A stretch of DNA of 64,000 nucleotides from Todiramphus chloris collaris (lineage: Eukaryota; Chordata; Aves; Coraciiformes; Alcedinidae): assembly GCA_025345505.1 (NCBI GenBank), contig JANVCC010000018.1, positions 36,933,166-36,997,165 of the forward strand, in the 5' to 3' direction. The notes under the pieces were generated by a model that searched no databases, had not been told where the DNA came from, and saw only the letters and a program-made list of their open reading frames with translations. Of this stretch, positions 53,301-64,000 are shown piece by piece. Each line of letters opens with the position of its first letter. Positions within the stretch are counted from its first letter, which is position 1. Position numbers and translations under genes: made by a program.

Positions 53301-56300
53301 ACTTGGTTGTATGGAGGTGCTTCGTAAGGAAGTGGGAAAGCACAGCCTTGGCAGTGTTGGGATGAGCCCTTCCCGAAGTGCTAGGCAAAGGGTGCAATTT
53401 CTGCAGACCTTCAGGATCAATGTAACTCACTTTCTTTGAAGTAAAAGCCATAAAAATCTCTTTTATTTCCACAGTAAGAACAAGACCAGGGCTGAGATGC
53501 TTCCTGAAGAGTCAGCATGGCAGACTGTCTGACTGCCTCTTCTAGAAATCAGCAAACTTGCCCATTTTCCATTTTGGCAGCCAAAGAAATGTTGTCTGAA
53601 GCTGACAAGTTATCTCTGATATACAGCGTTTACAGCGAATTTAAAGCATACATGATCATGAAGCAATACCCTCACTTTCCATATTCCTAATATAATGGGA
53701 TGTGAAGATTTTCCAGTGGAAATATGAGGCTTGATCCAAAGTATCTGAAGAAATGGTTCCTTTTGTGTTAGTGGACTTTCTCAGCCCTTAATTCCATACG
53801 TTGCTGGGAGTGTTTGTTTAGTCTGTGGCTGGACATAATGGCACTCCATAGATTTGAGAAATTTTTGCAGAATTCAGGCTTCTTCCCTTATCATGAAGGA
53901 ATAGACACATACTTCCTCTTGAAATAACAGAAAACTGAGTCATTAAGAGAGACATCAGCAGTATTTAGTCACCAAAATGCAGTGTTGTGACTAAAAATTT
54001 ATCCACGCAGATATTTGATAAGTTTCCAGGAAGAAAAAAAAAATAACATGATGTAACAAAAATCATATGAACTCGCAAGTGAAAGAGAAATAAATTCTGG
54101 TAGCCTGTGGTTCTCTTGAGATAATTTCTTGTCACTTCAATACACTGCTTGAATATTTTCCAGTATTAGTGTTCTCTATCTCATTGTTTTGGCTGCTGTA
54201 CATATTTCCACAATTTTCTTCCCTCTAAATAAAACAGCGGGTCATAAAATGTTTCTACAATTTAATTAAAAAATAATATTTACTGTCTGCACAATTTAAA
54301 TTTGGCCTACTTTTGCATATGCATCATGATGCAGACTTTACTTACATGATCACATAGCATTTTTCCCCACTGGACTGCAATCTTTTCCTTTGGAGGATAA
54401 CCTTTTTTCCGAGTCCCTAATTTCTGATTGATTGAGACTGGGAAAAGAGCTGCAGCTGAGAAAGGGAAGTTTCTCCTCATTACTTAACTACCCCAGGATC
54501 TGTTCCTCAGATTTCACCTTCCAGCCATAACTTCCTTTCTAGCCCACATACAATTCTCCCTCCTAAATCCTCTTCTGATCTATACCTTCCTTCTTGTTTC
54601 CATCTCTCAGGCCATGTCTCATTGCCTAAGTAGTCCCACATTTCCTTTCCACTTGACAGTGATTCTACAGGAAACATCTTGCTGCCATAATGTGGCTCTT
54701 TCCACCTGGCTTTGCTTTCACTCTGCATTACATTCAGATCACACGGCTCTTCCTCCTCCTCTTCTGCAGGACTCCCCCCAGAGAGGGGAGGCTGTGGGAG
54801 CACAGAGGTAGCCATGGGAATGAGGTTGAGCTGGGACACATCTATCACCCGAGCTGTGATGCCCGTACAGACTGAGAGTGACATGAATGCGCGCAGCAGC
54901 ATTGCATGCTGTTGATTGATCCAGCAAAAAGTTCCTGCCTATGGGAACAGCCTTTCCCCCAAAACTTAGCTAGTCTGGGCAGCCTCTGGAGCAACCCTAA
55001 CCCTTCTAGAAACATCATATAAGTGCTGCATCCTACAGTATGGTTGTATTTGAGCTTTCTTTTTTTAAAAGAAAAAGTGACATTAATTTCTTCTTCAATT
55101 TTTATCCTACTCCAATCTTGGATATGGACATACATTCTCCATAATGTTCCTCTGTTTATTAACAGATTCACCCAACCACAGATGACCATTGGGAATATTC
55201 AAATCATAGTTTTGCAGAGTTATTACCAACTAAAACCAGGATCTTCTGTCAGGATGTGTCAACAGTCTTAGCAAAAGGTCGTACAGGTAGCCCTAAACCC
55301 TAAACTCCAGCCCACATGTAGACTCAGTCTGACTCTAAGCACTGGCTCAAAACTCAACCTGCTTTGCAGTCTGCTGTGGCAGTGATATATGCCAACTGTG
55401 CCATGTGTGACTGGACCAAAAAAAGTCACCAGAACACCAGAATACCCTATTGGTGTTATGAGCAAAGACTTCTTCTAACAGCCAGTGAGGAGATGCTAGG
55501 ACAGTACCAAAGACAACATCCAGGTCTCTCCTCACTCAGCCGAGACACAAGGGAGTCCCATACTAGAGCAGCATAGGTGTACCCTTCATCCACAATCTTC
55601 AAAAAATCATCTTTCAAAGACTGTGCTGTTGTAGGAGTATAATTTGGAGGGAGCATTGTCTTACTCACTTTCTTTTTCATCATTTCAAACTTCCCTTTGC
55701 CATGAATTAAAATCAAATATTTCAGGAAGCTGCTTTTATGTTATGATCCCCCAGCTCTGAAACATTTACACTAGTAAGTTCCTTGTACAGGGCCTGGCAT
55801 GTTCAACTGGACCTTGAAAATTCAAGCTGGAGGATGCGAATTTCACAGAAAGGAACAGAAAATCAGTAGAACTCAAACACACATGTGCAGTTGAATGCTG
55901 GGTCCACAAGGATCCCCAGCTCTGAAAAAAGCCTGTCACAGTCTTGGGTTATTAGTCTAATTAAAGAGAAGCCAGAGGCTTTGCAAAAGTAATTTCTTTT
56001 CTGCATACATATCTATTTTATGAACCAGACTTATTTCCTCACTGAAAAATTGCATTTCAGAATGAGTCTTTGCTAAATAGAGGGAACTGTATTTCCATTT
56101 TTCATGCCTGAACCACATTTTGGACAAGGGGGAGGCAGGAGTCCCAGTACCATTTCCTGAAGTCAACAGCAGACCTGACATTAATTTCGGTGTCCCAGGA
56201 TTTAAGCAAAGAGATAACAGACCCTCAAATAGTTTATAGCTCATTGAAATGTAAATCCAAAATGAAGTATATGCCATTCAGTTAAGATGCACATTTACAC

Positions 56301-57215
56301 AGCTGAGGATGACAAGTCTAGTTTGACTGAAGACCGGAGGAGAGAATGATGCCTCCTCCTACATGATCTGCCCCCTGAAGAAAACATCTGCCTGCATATT
56401 TAACCAGGAATGTGAACTGCTAATGTAATCTGACCTTTAGACAAAGGGAAGAGTATCACTCCCATGTACAAATACAGAAGAGGCTATAATGTTACTTACT
56501 ATTGACTGTTTTCTGCACGTGTGGATGAAACCACAACAAAACCAGATAAAGGACTGAAGAACATGATTGTTTAGTGAGTAAGAGCTTCTAGGCATCTAGG
56601 AGAAAATATTAGAGCATAAGTTCACCTTGGTGTAATTCTTGGAAACTATCTGAAGTGGATCCATTGATGTCTTCGTAGTAACAACAATGTGTATTGAGGC
56701 TGTAAAATCTTGTTTTACAGCCAAATTCATGCAAGTTCTAATTTATGCCAAAGCTCAGCACTTTCTATGACCAATAGACTTTTGAGGGAAGGGCTTTTTA
56801 TAAGGCTCCTTTGAGATTAAATAGCTTTCTATGACCTGATTGATTAAACTTAATGCTCAGTACCTACAGAGTAAGACTTGTGACACGTATCTCTAGCTTT
56901 TTGTTTGTGGAAAGAGCAGAAAACAGGAGAGATCAGAGGTACTGCATAGTTCTTTGGGTTCCAGGTGTCAGGAAGGGTATAAATCCAGCTAGTTTTCTGC
57001 TGCTTCTTAGCCAAGCTACAATTTGAAGCACTTTGAGGCACCTGAGGGGTGCACACTCCCTCTCTTTGCATATTCAACCAATGGCTGTATACAAAACCAT
57101 GAAAAGCCACAGGCACAAGTAGAAGACTTAACTGCTGTGACTGGAGAGCACGTTTTCCTACAGTGACAGGATCCCACTTTTCCGTCATGAAGACTGACTG
57201 CCTCAGTAACAGTTT
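47305..57215. other. Unannotated noncoding DNA
   Basis: Ten kilobases without a recognised transposon. Several overlapping frames cluster at 48000-48580, 50100-50800, 52280-52620 and 54500-54930, where the DNA is locally richer in GC and poorer in stop codons on both strands. Overlap on both strands and lack of any family resemblance argue against genes. An 86-codon minus-strand frame at 55456-55716 has a more protein-like composition but no identity I can give. Confidence 0.5.
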
Positions 57216-57219
57216 TAAA

Positions 57220-57475
57220 CTGAAAGAGTTTAGATTAGATTTAGAAGATTTAGATTAGATATTAGGAAGAACTGCATTACTGTGAGCGTGGTGAGACACT
57301 GGAATGGGTTGCCCACAGAAGTTGTGGATGCTCCATCCCTGGAAGTGTTTAAGGCCAGATTGGATGGGGCTTTAAGCAACCTTCTGTAGTGGAAGGTGTC
57401 CCTACCCACAGCAGGAGGTTTGGAACTAGATGATCATTAAGATCACTTCCAACTCAAACCATTCCACAATTCACA
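57220..57475 (+). mobile_element. CR1 LINE 3'-end fragment (copy F)
   Basis: Starting from 'gaaagagtttagattagat' and running through 'attaggaagaactgcattac', 'gtgagacactggaatgggtt' and 'ttggatggggctttaagcaa', this follows the last 250 bases of a bird CR1 subfamily almost without gaps. It ends at 'accattccacaattc', the decayed terminal unit. A small internal duplication of TTTAGATTAGAT lies at 57229-57260. It is truncated well inside ORF2. Confidence 0.95.
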
Positions 57476-57479
57476 CAAA

Positions 57480-58655
57480 GGGGATGCTCTTTCAGACTTT
57501 GACAAGTAGTGAGAGTTCGTTCTTTATGGATGTGACTTCAGAGAGACTGACCCAAGTGATCTGAGTCTGAGTGATTTAAAATTTCTGAGAGTGTCTGAGG
57601 CACTTGAGAACTGGAGCAAAGCTATTAGTTCACTGGAGCCTTAGAGGTCTGTTTAAAGCAGCTATCAGCAGCCCACATCAATAGTCTTGGTGGGTCTGCC
57701 AGAGCCTTTCTCGATTGATACTCCCAGCACTTCATGGGATATTCACAGTGCCACTCTAATAGACCCTCCAGACATGCTTGGTCTTCTCACAGCCACAATC
57801 TACCAGTCACCCTGTAACTGGATGATGGTCAAAATTTTCTATATTCTTCCATTCACTAGCTGCTTACCCTCGATTTTTTTGTAATTATTCATTTTTTTTT
57901 GCACACAGTAGCACAGGTTCTTTCACCACCACAATGCACAAACGTAACCTCTGTACTATTAAATTCAGCCTGGTTTCTGTTGAGGCAATGATGAATTTCT
58001 CATTGCAATCCTTCTGCACATTGACCATGACTCCTCTCTGCCATCTTTCATTCTCAGGAGCTGCAAACTGGGAGCAACAGATGGGGCAATGTGCCTACCT
58101 TGGGCTGCCTGCACTACCTGCACAGTCCCAGGGCTGATGCCTATAGGGGGGAACCTCAGAGCAGGGCACCCTGATGATCTGCTCTACCTTTGTGAGACCA
58201 GTGACTCGCGCAGTACCAAACCATAATCCCACTTGCAGAGCTGGCTGTTACCCTCTCATTTCTCAGGCATTTAGCATATTCTGCAATTTATTTTTTTTCC
58301 GTCACATTCATGTAGCAACAGCCAATGCAGCAAGGATTTCCTCTGTGTGTGTTTTAGCAGTGCTGAAGTCACATCCAGATACACTTCTAAGCAGTCCCTG
58401 ATGGTCTTATTTCAGTTACAAGCAGCAGACTGTGAAGTAAGCTTTGTATTAAGTCTTGTTCCTTTAATTGTAAAGCAGTCCAAACGCCACTTAATTGAGT
58501 GTAGAGCTGCTGCAGTCCTCTCCAAGGACTCCAGGTCCTTCACTCTTCCCGTTGTGAGAAGGCTGTTGTTCTTTTTTGTGTCTTTTGTGTGTGTGTTTTG
58601 TTTGTGCTTGAACATGCTTTGAAGATTATTTACCACAAGAAGAGGGAAAAAAAGG
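57480..58655. other. Unannotated, possible continuation of the Gag-like relict
   Basis: No open frame of note on the minus strand, which is the orientation of the Gag-like relict just to the right. Weak cysteine and lysine-rich blocks on the minus strand around 58560-58700 could be the remains of a zinc-knuckle region, but I could not follow the relict into protease or reverse transcriptase. No LTR end was recognised. Confidence 0.4.
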
Positions 58656-58729
58656 CACAGCCCAAGTGCCGCCTGTGCTGTCTGCCTCACCACCAGTGTA
58701 TCTCTTGTAAAGATTACCAGATGCTGTTG

Positions 58730-59234
58730 GGGCTCCCTGGCATTTTAGCAGTTGTCTTCATTGCTGGAGCAATTTGTAGCACAGAAGGGATCAAGTCAGC
58801 TTCATTCAGTTGTTGGTTTTTGAACGCCTTCATTTTGCATTTCCTTTAGAGCATCATTAAACTCTTTCAAACTAACAGTGCTCTGTTAATTTCATTAATC
58901 CAGCCACATACTCAGAAATTGCTTTTTCTATTTTTTATTTTTATTATTCAGCTTATAAAAGGAGAAAGGCTTCGTGTTCTCTGGTGACTTTCGGGACAGG
59001 CAATTTTGTAGAATTTCCACAATCCCAGCAAACTCTTTGTCTGGGGGTTTAATAGGAGCTGTTAAACTACACAGCAGGTTATACCTTTTAGCATCTATTA
59101 CACTCAGTAAAACCAGCATATTTTTCCCACCAGTTACACTCCCCGTGACTATATACTGCTCCAGTCTCACTATAGGTGGGCCAGGCCTCTACTGAGCAAT
59201 TAAAGAAGTCATTTTCCCGCCAACAACCGGCCAT
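58730..59234 (-). pseudogene. Ty3/Gypsy-type gag relict
   Basis: On the minus strand an ATG at 59234 opens MAGCWRENDFFNCSVEAWPT. After a one-base slip near 59180 the reading continues in another frame: RLEQYIVTGSVTGGKNMLVL, then LSVIDAKRYNLLCSLTAPIK, PPDKEFAGIVEILQNCLS and PFSFYKLN. The order matches the N-terminal capsid part of Gag in vertebrate Ty3/Gypsy LTR retrotransposons: a W-x-x-Y-x-E-R-L-E-Q-Y start, an LLSVIG-x-x-x-Y-x-L-L-R block, an AP-x-KP block, and an FKFYKRNQ-like block. After an A-rich patch (58915-58950) a third frame gives EYVAGLMKLTEHC at 58875-58913. Next come EADL near 58790-58803 and APAMKTTAK at 58744-58770, again in the family's order. Gag forms the retrotransposon particle. 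Frameshifts and stops show this copy is dead. The identification is from memory of the family, not from a search. Confidence 0.72.
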
Positions 59235-59560
59235 TTTAATGGTTTTCAAAGCACACCCGTGCTCACATGCGCAAACACGCACAACCTCTCAGCTGCCTGG
59301 TTCCCTGCTCACCTCCCGCCGGGCTCCGGCACAGGGTCAGGGTTACATCTTCAGAGACAACACCTCGATCTTTCACGCTTGTCCCAGCATCTGTGACATA
59401 AAGGCAGCCCATGTAGGAGCTGCTCTCTCTTTGCCTGCTGCACAGGAGCTCTCTGAGGCTTACGCTGCTTCACTGGCCAAGGTGGAGAGGGCGGCGATGA
59501 AGCCCCAGTGTCGCCGCTGCACCAAAGCCAAACGCTTTGCTGGTGTGTTCGTATGAAGGG
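59214..59560. promoter_or_regulatory. Local CpG cluster beside the gag relict
   Basis: By eye there are about 17 CpG dinucleotides in roughly 345 bases, far more than in the surrounding DNA, where most 100-base stretches hold one or none. It lies immediately 5' of the gag-like ATG, so it could be the element's old leader or LTR, or a small unmethylated regulatory island. The 126-codon + frame at 59176-59556 runs antisense to it and I take it as incidental. Confidence 0.4.
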
Positions 59561-59564
59561 CTGA

Positions 59565-62500
59565 TGCAGTAGAAGACCATGTAATAGCCCATTTTGAGCT
59601 CAGTGCGTGTGTGCTGCTGCTACAGTAGAGTTTGAATGACACCTGGGGTAGAGGCAGTGGTGGAAGGGAGTGTGATTCCCTGCCCTGTCCCTACCCTCTG
59701 CAGGGAGCAGGAAAAGTTTTTCACCCATTAAGAACAATTGGTCTTTCAAGATAACTATATGGAAGATGTACAGCTGGGATGTTTCAGCAAATCCCACAGA
59801 ACAAGAAAGACAAACTGCAGTGAACATCCTCTCTGAGGACATCCCAAGGTATTAAAGAAAAAAGCTCTTTTTATTTTATTTGAGCTGTACTTGGGAATGG
59901 CTTAGGCGAATGATAGTTTGCCCAGGCTGAAAGCACATGTCTGTGTCCTGACCTTGTTTTTTTTTGCTAGGGTAGGCATGGTCCTAATGTTTATATTGAC
60001 GTCACTGGGTTGACTAAGAAATTTTTGATTCATTTAATGTAAGAAATTTCTGATTACTTTAATGTAAGAAATTTCTTGTCCAGATCAATCAGGCTCCTGA
60101 CTGCCGGCTGCTACGTATAAATAGAGCTGATAGGAAAACAAATTACTGATTTTAAAAAGCAAGGTGTCTCAAGCTTTAGTGCACCTACTGACAGAACACA
60201 CACCTTTTTTCATGGATCAGGTAGCTCCTTGATCTCACAGTTCATTTGCTTTTTGCAGATAAGGACGTGTGACAAGTTTTTCTTTTTCAGCCCTCAGTGA
60301 AATGGAGTTACCACTGCAGACCAGACTGACAGGAGGTATTGCTACAACTTCTTATGAAGAACGTACAGGAAAGTCCTTGGAGTTGGTGTTCAGAAGGACA
60401 CCCTGCACTATGTAGTCATGAACTGTGTAGGTGTTCTTTCTGGAGGGAAAGCTGAGTTTTTAGAGGCTGGTTCTTTTGTGAGGGAATTGTGGCAGGCTCT
60501 TGTGATTCCCCATGTTGGGAACTTTCATCAGCTACAATAAAAATGAGAGGAATTGGCATGTGGGATTTCTGTGTCCTGCAAAAGGCCCAGAATATGGAGC
60601 CTACAAGGTTAATGCTAAGTGCCAGTGATAATTCTCTTTTCATCTCTTGGACACAATAAAGACAGTGAAAGTATTTTCATTTGTGCCTCTGGGCCCAAGC
60701 TTGCACGGTGAAGGATCTTTGTGATTTCCCATTAGCTTCATTGAGATTTGAGGCTGCTCAGCAAAAATCACTTGTCAGAAAGCACCTTAAGAGCAGAGGG
60801 GATACTTTATGCAAGAACCTGATGAGAGCAAGATGTTTAAAGTGTTTTAGCACTGAGATAAAATGGAAAATACATTTATGAAACAATAGATCTATCAAAT
60901 TGGAGACATCTTTCTGACTTTTGTTTTGTTGTTGGTTTGGGTTTTTTTCCCCTTTTCTCCAGTTTCATTAGTCTCTGATAAAACCTTTAACAGATGCCTA
61001 GTTGACACACTCAGAAATAGTTTTCCAATCATGTATCACTTTAATTATTCAATGGTCCTTTCAGGTCTCTCATAGATATCCCTTTCACTGCAATAAATTT
61101 TTTTGCTGTGATTCAAGCTTCTTCACTTGAATTCTGCTTATCTTCTCATGACTTTTACCACTGGAAGATTTTTTTAAGAAACTTGGCAGGGCAGAGGAGA
61201 GGAGAAGAGAAGGCAGGACCGGACTTCCCACTATTTCAGCCACAAAGGTGCATTTTTCAGAATATTTCATCTGAAACTTGAAGTCTGAGTGCAACACTTT
61301 GCATTTTAATGAATCATCTCTATAGCTCTGACCTAATGGTAAGTGTTTCATGATACATGGTACTTGGGATTATGTGCCTGTGTGAAAATCCTGTTCTCAG
61401 CTGCATATACCAGAGCCATATTTGCAAAAGGGGCCTCTGACTGTACGTGAATTTTTTCTCAGTGCTTTGTTTTACATATATGAAGTTAATTTTGGACTTC
61501 AGTGGAGATAGACAGTGCAAACTTTATGAACAATTTAGAAAAAGAAACAGACCTTTCTTTCATTTTTTTAAGTCATTGATAAAATTGTAATCAATGGCAA
61601 TACAGCCAGGATTTGTCCACAGTAGTAGATTTTTCTTTTTCAAAATTATGAGCTCTCTAAGCCCCTAAAATGCTCAATGTGTCTGAAAAATCAGCTTGCA
61701 GATATCTAAACTTCCATAATACACCCCAATAAAGAAAAGGTATCTCTTGAAAATATGTCCTCTGTATCATCTGCTTTCTAATGAAGGATGATCCTGAAAA
61801 ACATTCTACTCTGGAACTTGAGGAGCACAACCCCCCTGTAGATGTCATGTTGTAAGGCATATTGCAGGACACCTTTAAGCAGCCACATTCCCATAATTGC
61901 AGTAACACTTCTTTCAGTAATGTTGTCATGCCTTTAAAATGCTAACCTCTAGGGAGAGGTTAAAAAAATGAGTTGTCAAAAGATATTTGGAGAAATTTTT
62001 GTTTCTTTCCTCTTCTAAAATAATTTCAGCTTTTTTGAAGGTGATGATGTCATCAATCACATTCACAGTTCTGGTCACTGGGGGACATCCAGATCAACAT
62101 TCCCCTAACACTTTAAGCCAGAGACCACTGTCCATGCTCTTTACACCTCCCTAAATATCTTCCTTGGGCTGTTATCTGTCCACGTTACCAAATTTTATAT
62201 TGGATATACTATGCAGGTCCTCTGGTTTCACAAATCGTCCTTGTCACAGAGCTCATACAGTCAGTCGTTCGTGGATCCATACAGTTCTTTTACAGAAGCA
62301 CTACTCTAAATGCTTATAATTTATATGAAGCATATTAATAATTTATAAAACCAAAATACATGTTCAAATGTCCACTTCATGCTTGGCAACAGCTGAAGGA
62401 TTTGAGACCCACAGAGACTGAATGTTGTCTTTCTTCTCATATGGAATAGCCCAGGGCTTTCTAGTCTGTCTTGGCTGAGAACAGACTCTTAGAAATGGGA

Positions 62501-64000
62501 TAGTGTGATCCCAGCATCCACTTCACAGCAGTGCTGTTAGAAAGGGTGGACAGCTTCAGAGACATGACAGAAGTCTATTTTCCATGGCAAGGTGATAGCA
62601 TCAGATAAGCTGCATGCTGGTTAAATATGTTTAGCATAAAAAATAATAATTAAAAAAAATTAATTAAAGGAGATGAGATGTAACAATAAAGAAATAAGTC
62701 TTTCCAAATTCTTACCACACCTGATATGTAACATGTACTTTTGCATTTGATAACATTTACCTTTTATGACAGCATTATACACACACACTGGGGTTTGCCT
62801 TTTTAAGTAAGGGATGTTAACAGCCTTGAATAAAATTGGGACAAGCAGTGTAAACAGGATGGCATATAAAGTGTGATACAGTATACAGAGGGCAAAGTAT
62901 GTTTGAAGGTTAGCTTATTAATAAAACATGGCTGGCCTTGATTTAGTTTATAAGAAACTTAAGACATTTATCAACATCTGTCTGAACCCATTTCCAGTCT
63001 CTTTGGACTCTGTTGTGGATAAGCTGATTAATAAAAGATGATGCCTTAGAAAGGAAACTTAGATCTTTGCAAGCAATGACAAAAGAAAATTCAGTGCTTA
63101 ATCTACATATGAAAGGGAACTGTGAAAGTAAACTAGTTTACCACTACATCCCAGGATGGCAATCTCTTATAACATTTCATCTGACTTAGTTTTGGCTGGA
63201 GTCTGGAAAAGTAAGAAAGAATTCAAAAAATTAAGTGTGGAATTAATTTACAAGAAAGATCCTAGTGCTCGCTTATGGAGACTCTGAAATCTAATCCTGT
63301 TCCCTTGTGGCTTCCTCCTCTCAGTGTTTTTAACTTTGCAGCTTTCCGTGTTTGTTTTTCATTTGTCTCCTTGATCCTTTAGTCTTTCCTTCCCCTTAGG
63401 CTAGAATAAAGTTCTAATATTAAACAAGTGCCACACTTTGCCTATTGATAGCTGTTGCCCAATAAAATGTTGCCCTCAGAAGCCAATTAGCGAAATATGT
63501 TTCTTGTAATAACCAGTAATTTGTATAATTTTCATGCATTCTTGCCTGATAGTCAGCCAAAGGGATGCACATGCATAGTTCCTGGTCTGGTATACAGAGA
63601 CAGCCCAGGCTAACTGCATGGAGCAGAGCACTCCCTGCACAGGCACCTGGCATTCTCACCCGGCTTCAGCATTTTAACACTTACAGGCTGCATCGCCACC
63701 ACGAACATGGACTGCTGTCTTTCCAGAGTGGGAAGCAGTGTAGCCATGGCTGCATGTGTCCTGCCTGGGCTAATGCATCTGGGAGGTCTCTGTGAGTGTG
63801 CTATGCTGGGACCTGAGCAGCTTCTCCGCATGGTGCTGTGAGACTCTGCAGGGCTCAATTAGAGCTGAAGCTGAGCTTCTCACTGCAGGGCACAGATAGC
63901 CCTGAAGGAGACACTGAGGATCCATGGTGAATATTTAGGTATCACTGGCATCCAGGAACCTCCTTCTAACTCCACAGGATCGCATGTTTCTTCTGTTACG
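59565..64000. other. Unannotated noncoding DNA
   Basis: No gene or dispersed repeat recognised other than the tandem repeat at 60016-60077. The stretch 63420-63600, with 'aagccaattagcgaaatatg', has the look of a slowly evolving noncoding block, but only an alignment could show that. Frames at 63420-63858 overlap on both strands and look random. Confidence 0.5.
60016..60077 (+). repeat. 25-bp tandem repeat, about 2.5 copies
   Basis: AAGAAATTTTTGATTCATTT plus AATGT at 60016-60040 is followed directly by a second 25-base copy at 60041-60065 with three changes. A partial third (AAGAAATTTCTTG) follows. A TATAAATAG motif lies about 40 bases downstream at 60116-60124, with no evidence that it is a promoter. 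Confidence 0.88.

Noticed and set aside
54507-54902. 131-codon minus-strand frame with a run of Glu
   Set aside because: The Glu run is a short CTC/TCC repeat; three overlapping + frames and no family resemblance suggest chance.
59176-59556. 126-codon + frame across the CpG cluster, ending in a Cys/Lys/Arg-rich tail
   Set aside because: It runs antisense to the better-supported gag relict, and openness is favoured by the high CpG and low stop content.
1-64000. CRISPR arrays, operons, prokaryotic-type genes or ribosome binding sites
   Set aside because: The window is vertebrate nuclear DNA with LINEs and an LTR; no regularly spaced repeats or dense coding on either strand.

Overview
The window looks like noncoding vertebrate nuclear DNA, most probably from a bird. 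It is AT-rich and low in CpG, and I found no convincing host exon. The recognisable content is dominated by CR1 (chicken repeat 1) LINEs with the typical sauropsid 3' ends built from short ATTCTATGA-like units. A crocodilian or turtle is possible, but the small share of repeats (very roughly an eighth of the window) fits a bird better. I cannot tell whether this is intergenic DNA or a large intron.

Layout. 1-8.46 kb: unannotated AT-rich DNA with simple repeats. 8.46-8.86 kb: a very old CR1 3' fragment on +. 8.87-17.84 kb: unannotated. 17.84-21.82 kb: the centrepiece, a long CR1 on the minus strand that keeps the end of ORF1 and most of ORF2 (endonuclease plus reverse transcriptase). It is split inside the endonuclease by a 665-bp solo LTR on + (20395-21059) flanked by a 5-bp target-site duplication. 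21.8-28.6 kb: unannotated except for a T-rich tract and a 138-bp inverted repeat (26653-26790). 28.60-28.82 kb: CR1 3' end (+), followed by a possible older one. 39.59-40.30 kb: decayed CR1 reverse-transcriptase segment (-). 41.2-41.4 kb: a possible L2-type LINE relict. 43.41-44.99 kb: a second large CR1 (+) with an internal deletion. 46.88-47.30 kb: old CR1 3' region (-). 57.22-57.48 kb: young-looking CR1 3' end (+). 58.73-59.23 kb: a decayed Gag-like reading frame (-) of the Ty3/Gypsy LTR-retrotransposon type, with a local CpG cluster at its 5' side. 59.6-64 kb: unannotated, with a 25-bp tandem repeat.

None of the coding remnants is intact: all carry stops, frameshifts, deletions or insertions. 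They form a layered record of insertions, not a set of genes that work together. Points most worth a second look are the Gypsy-type gag relict with its CpG-rich flank, the LTR-in-CR1 nest, the same TGA codon at one homologous ORF2 position in three independent CR1 copies, and the perfect 21-bp inverted repeat near 26.7 kb.
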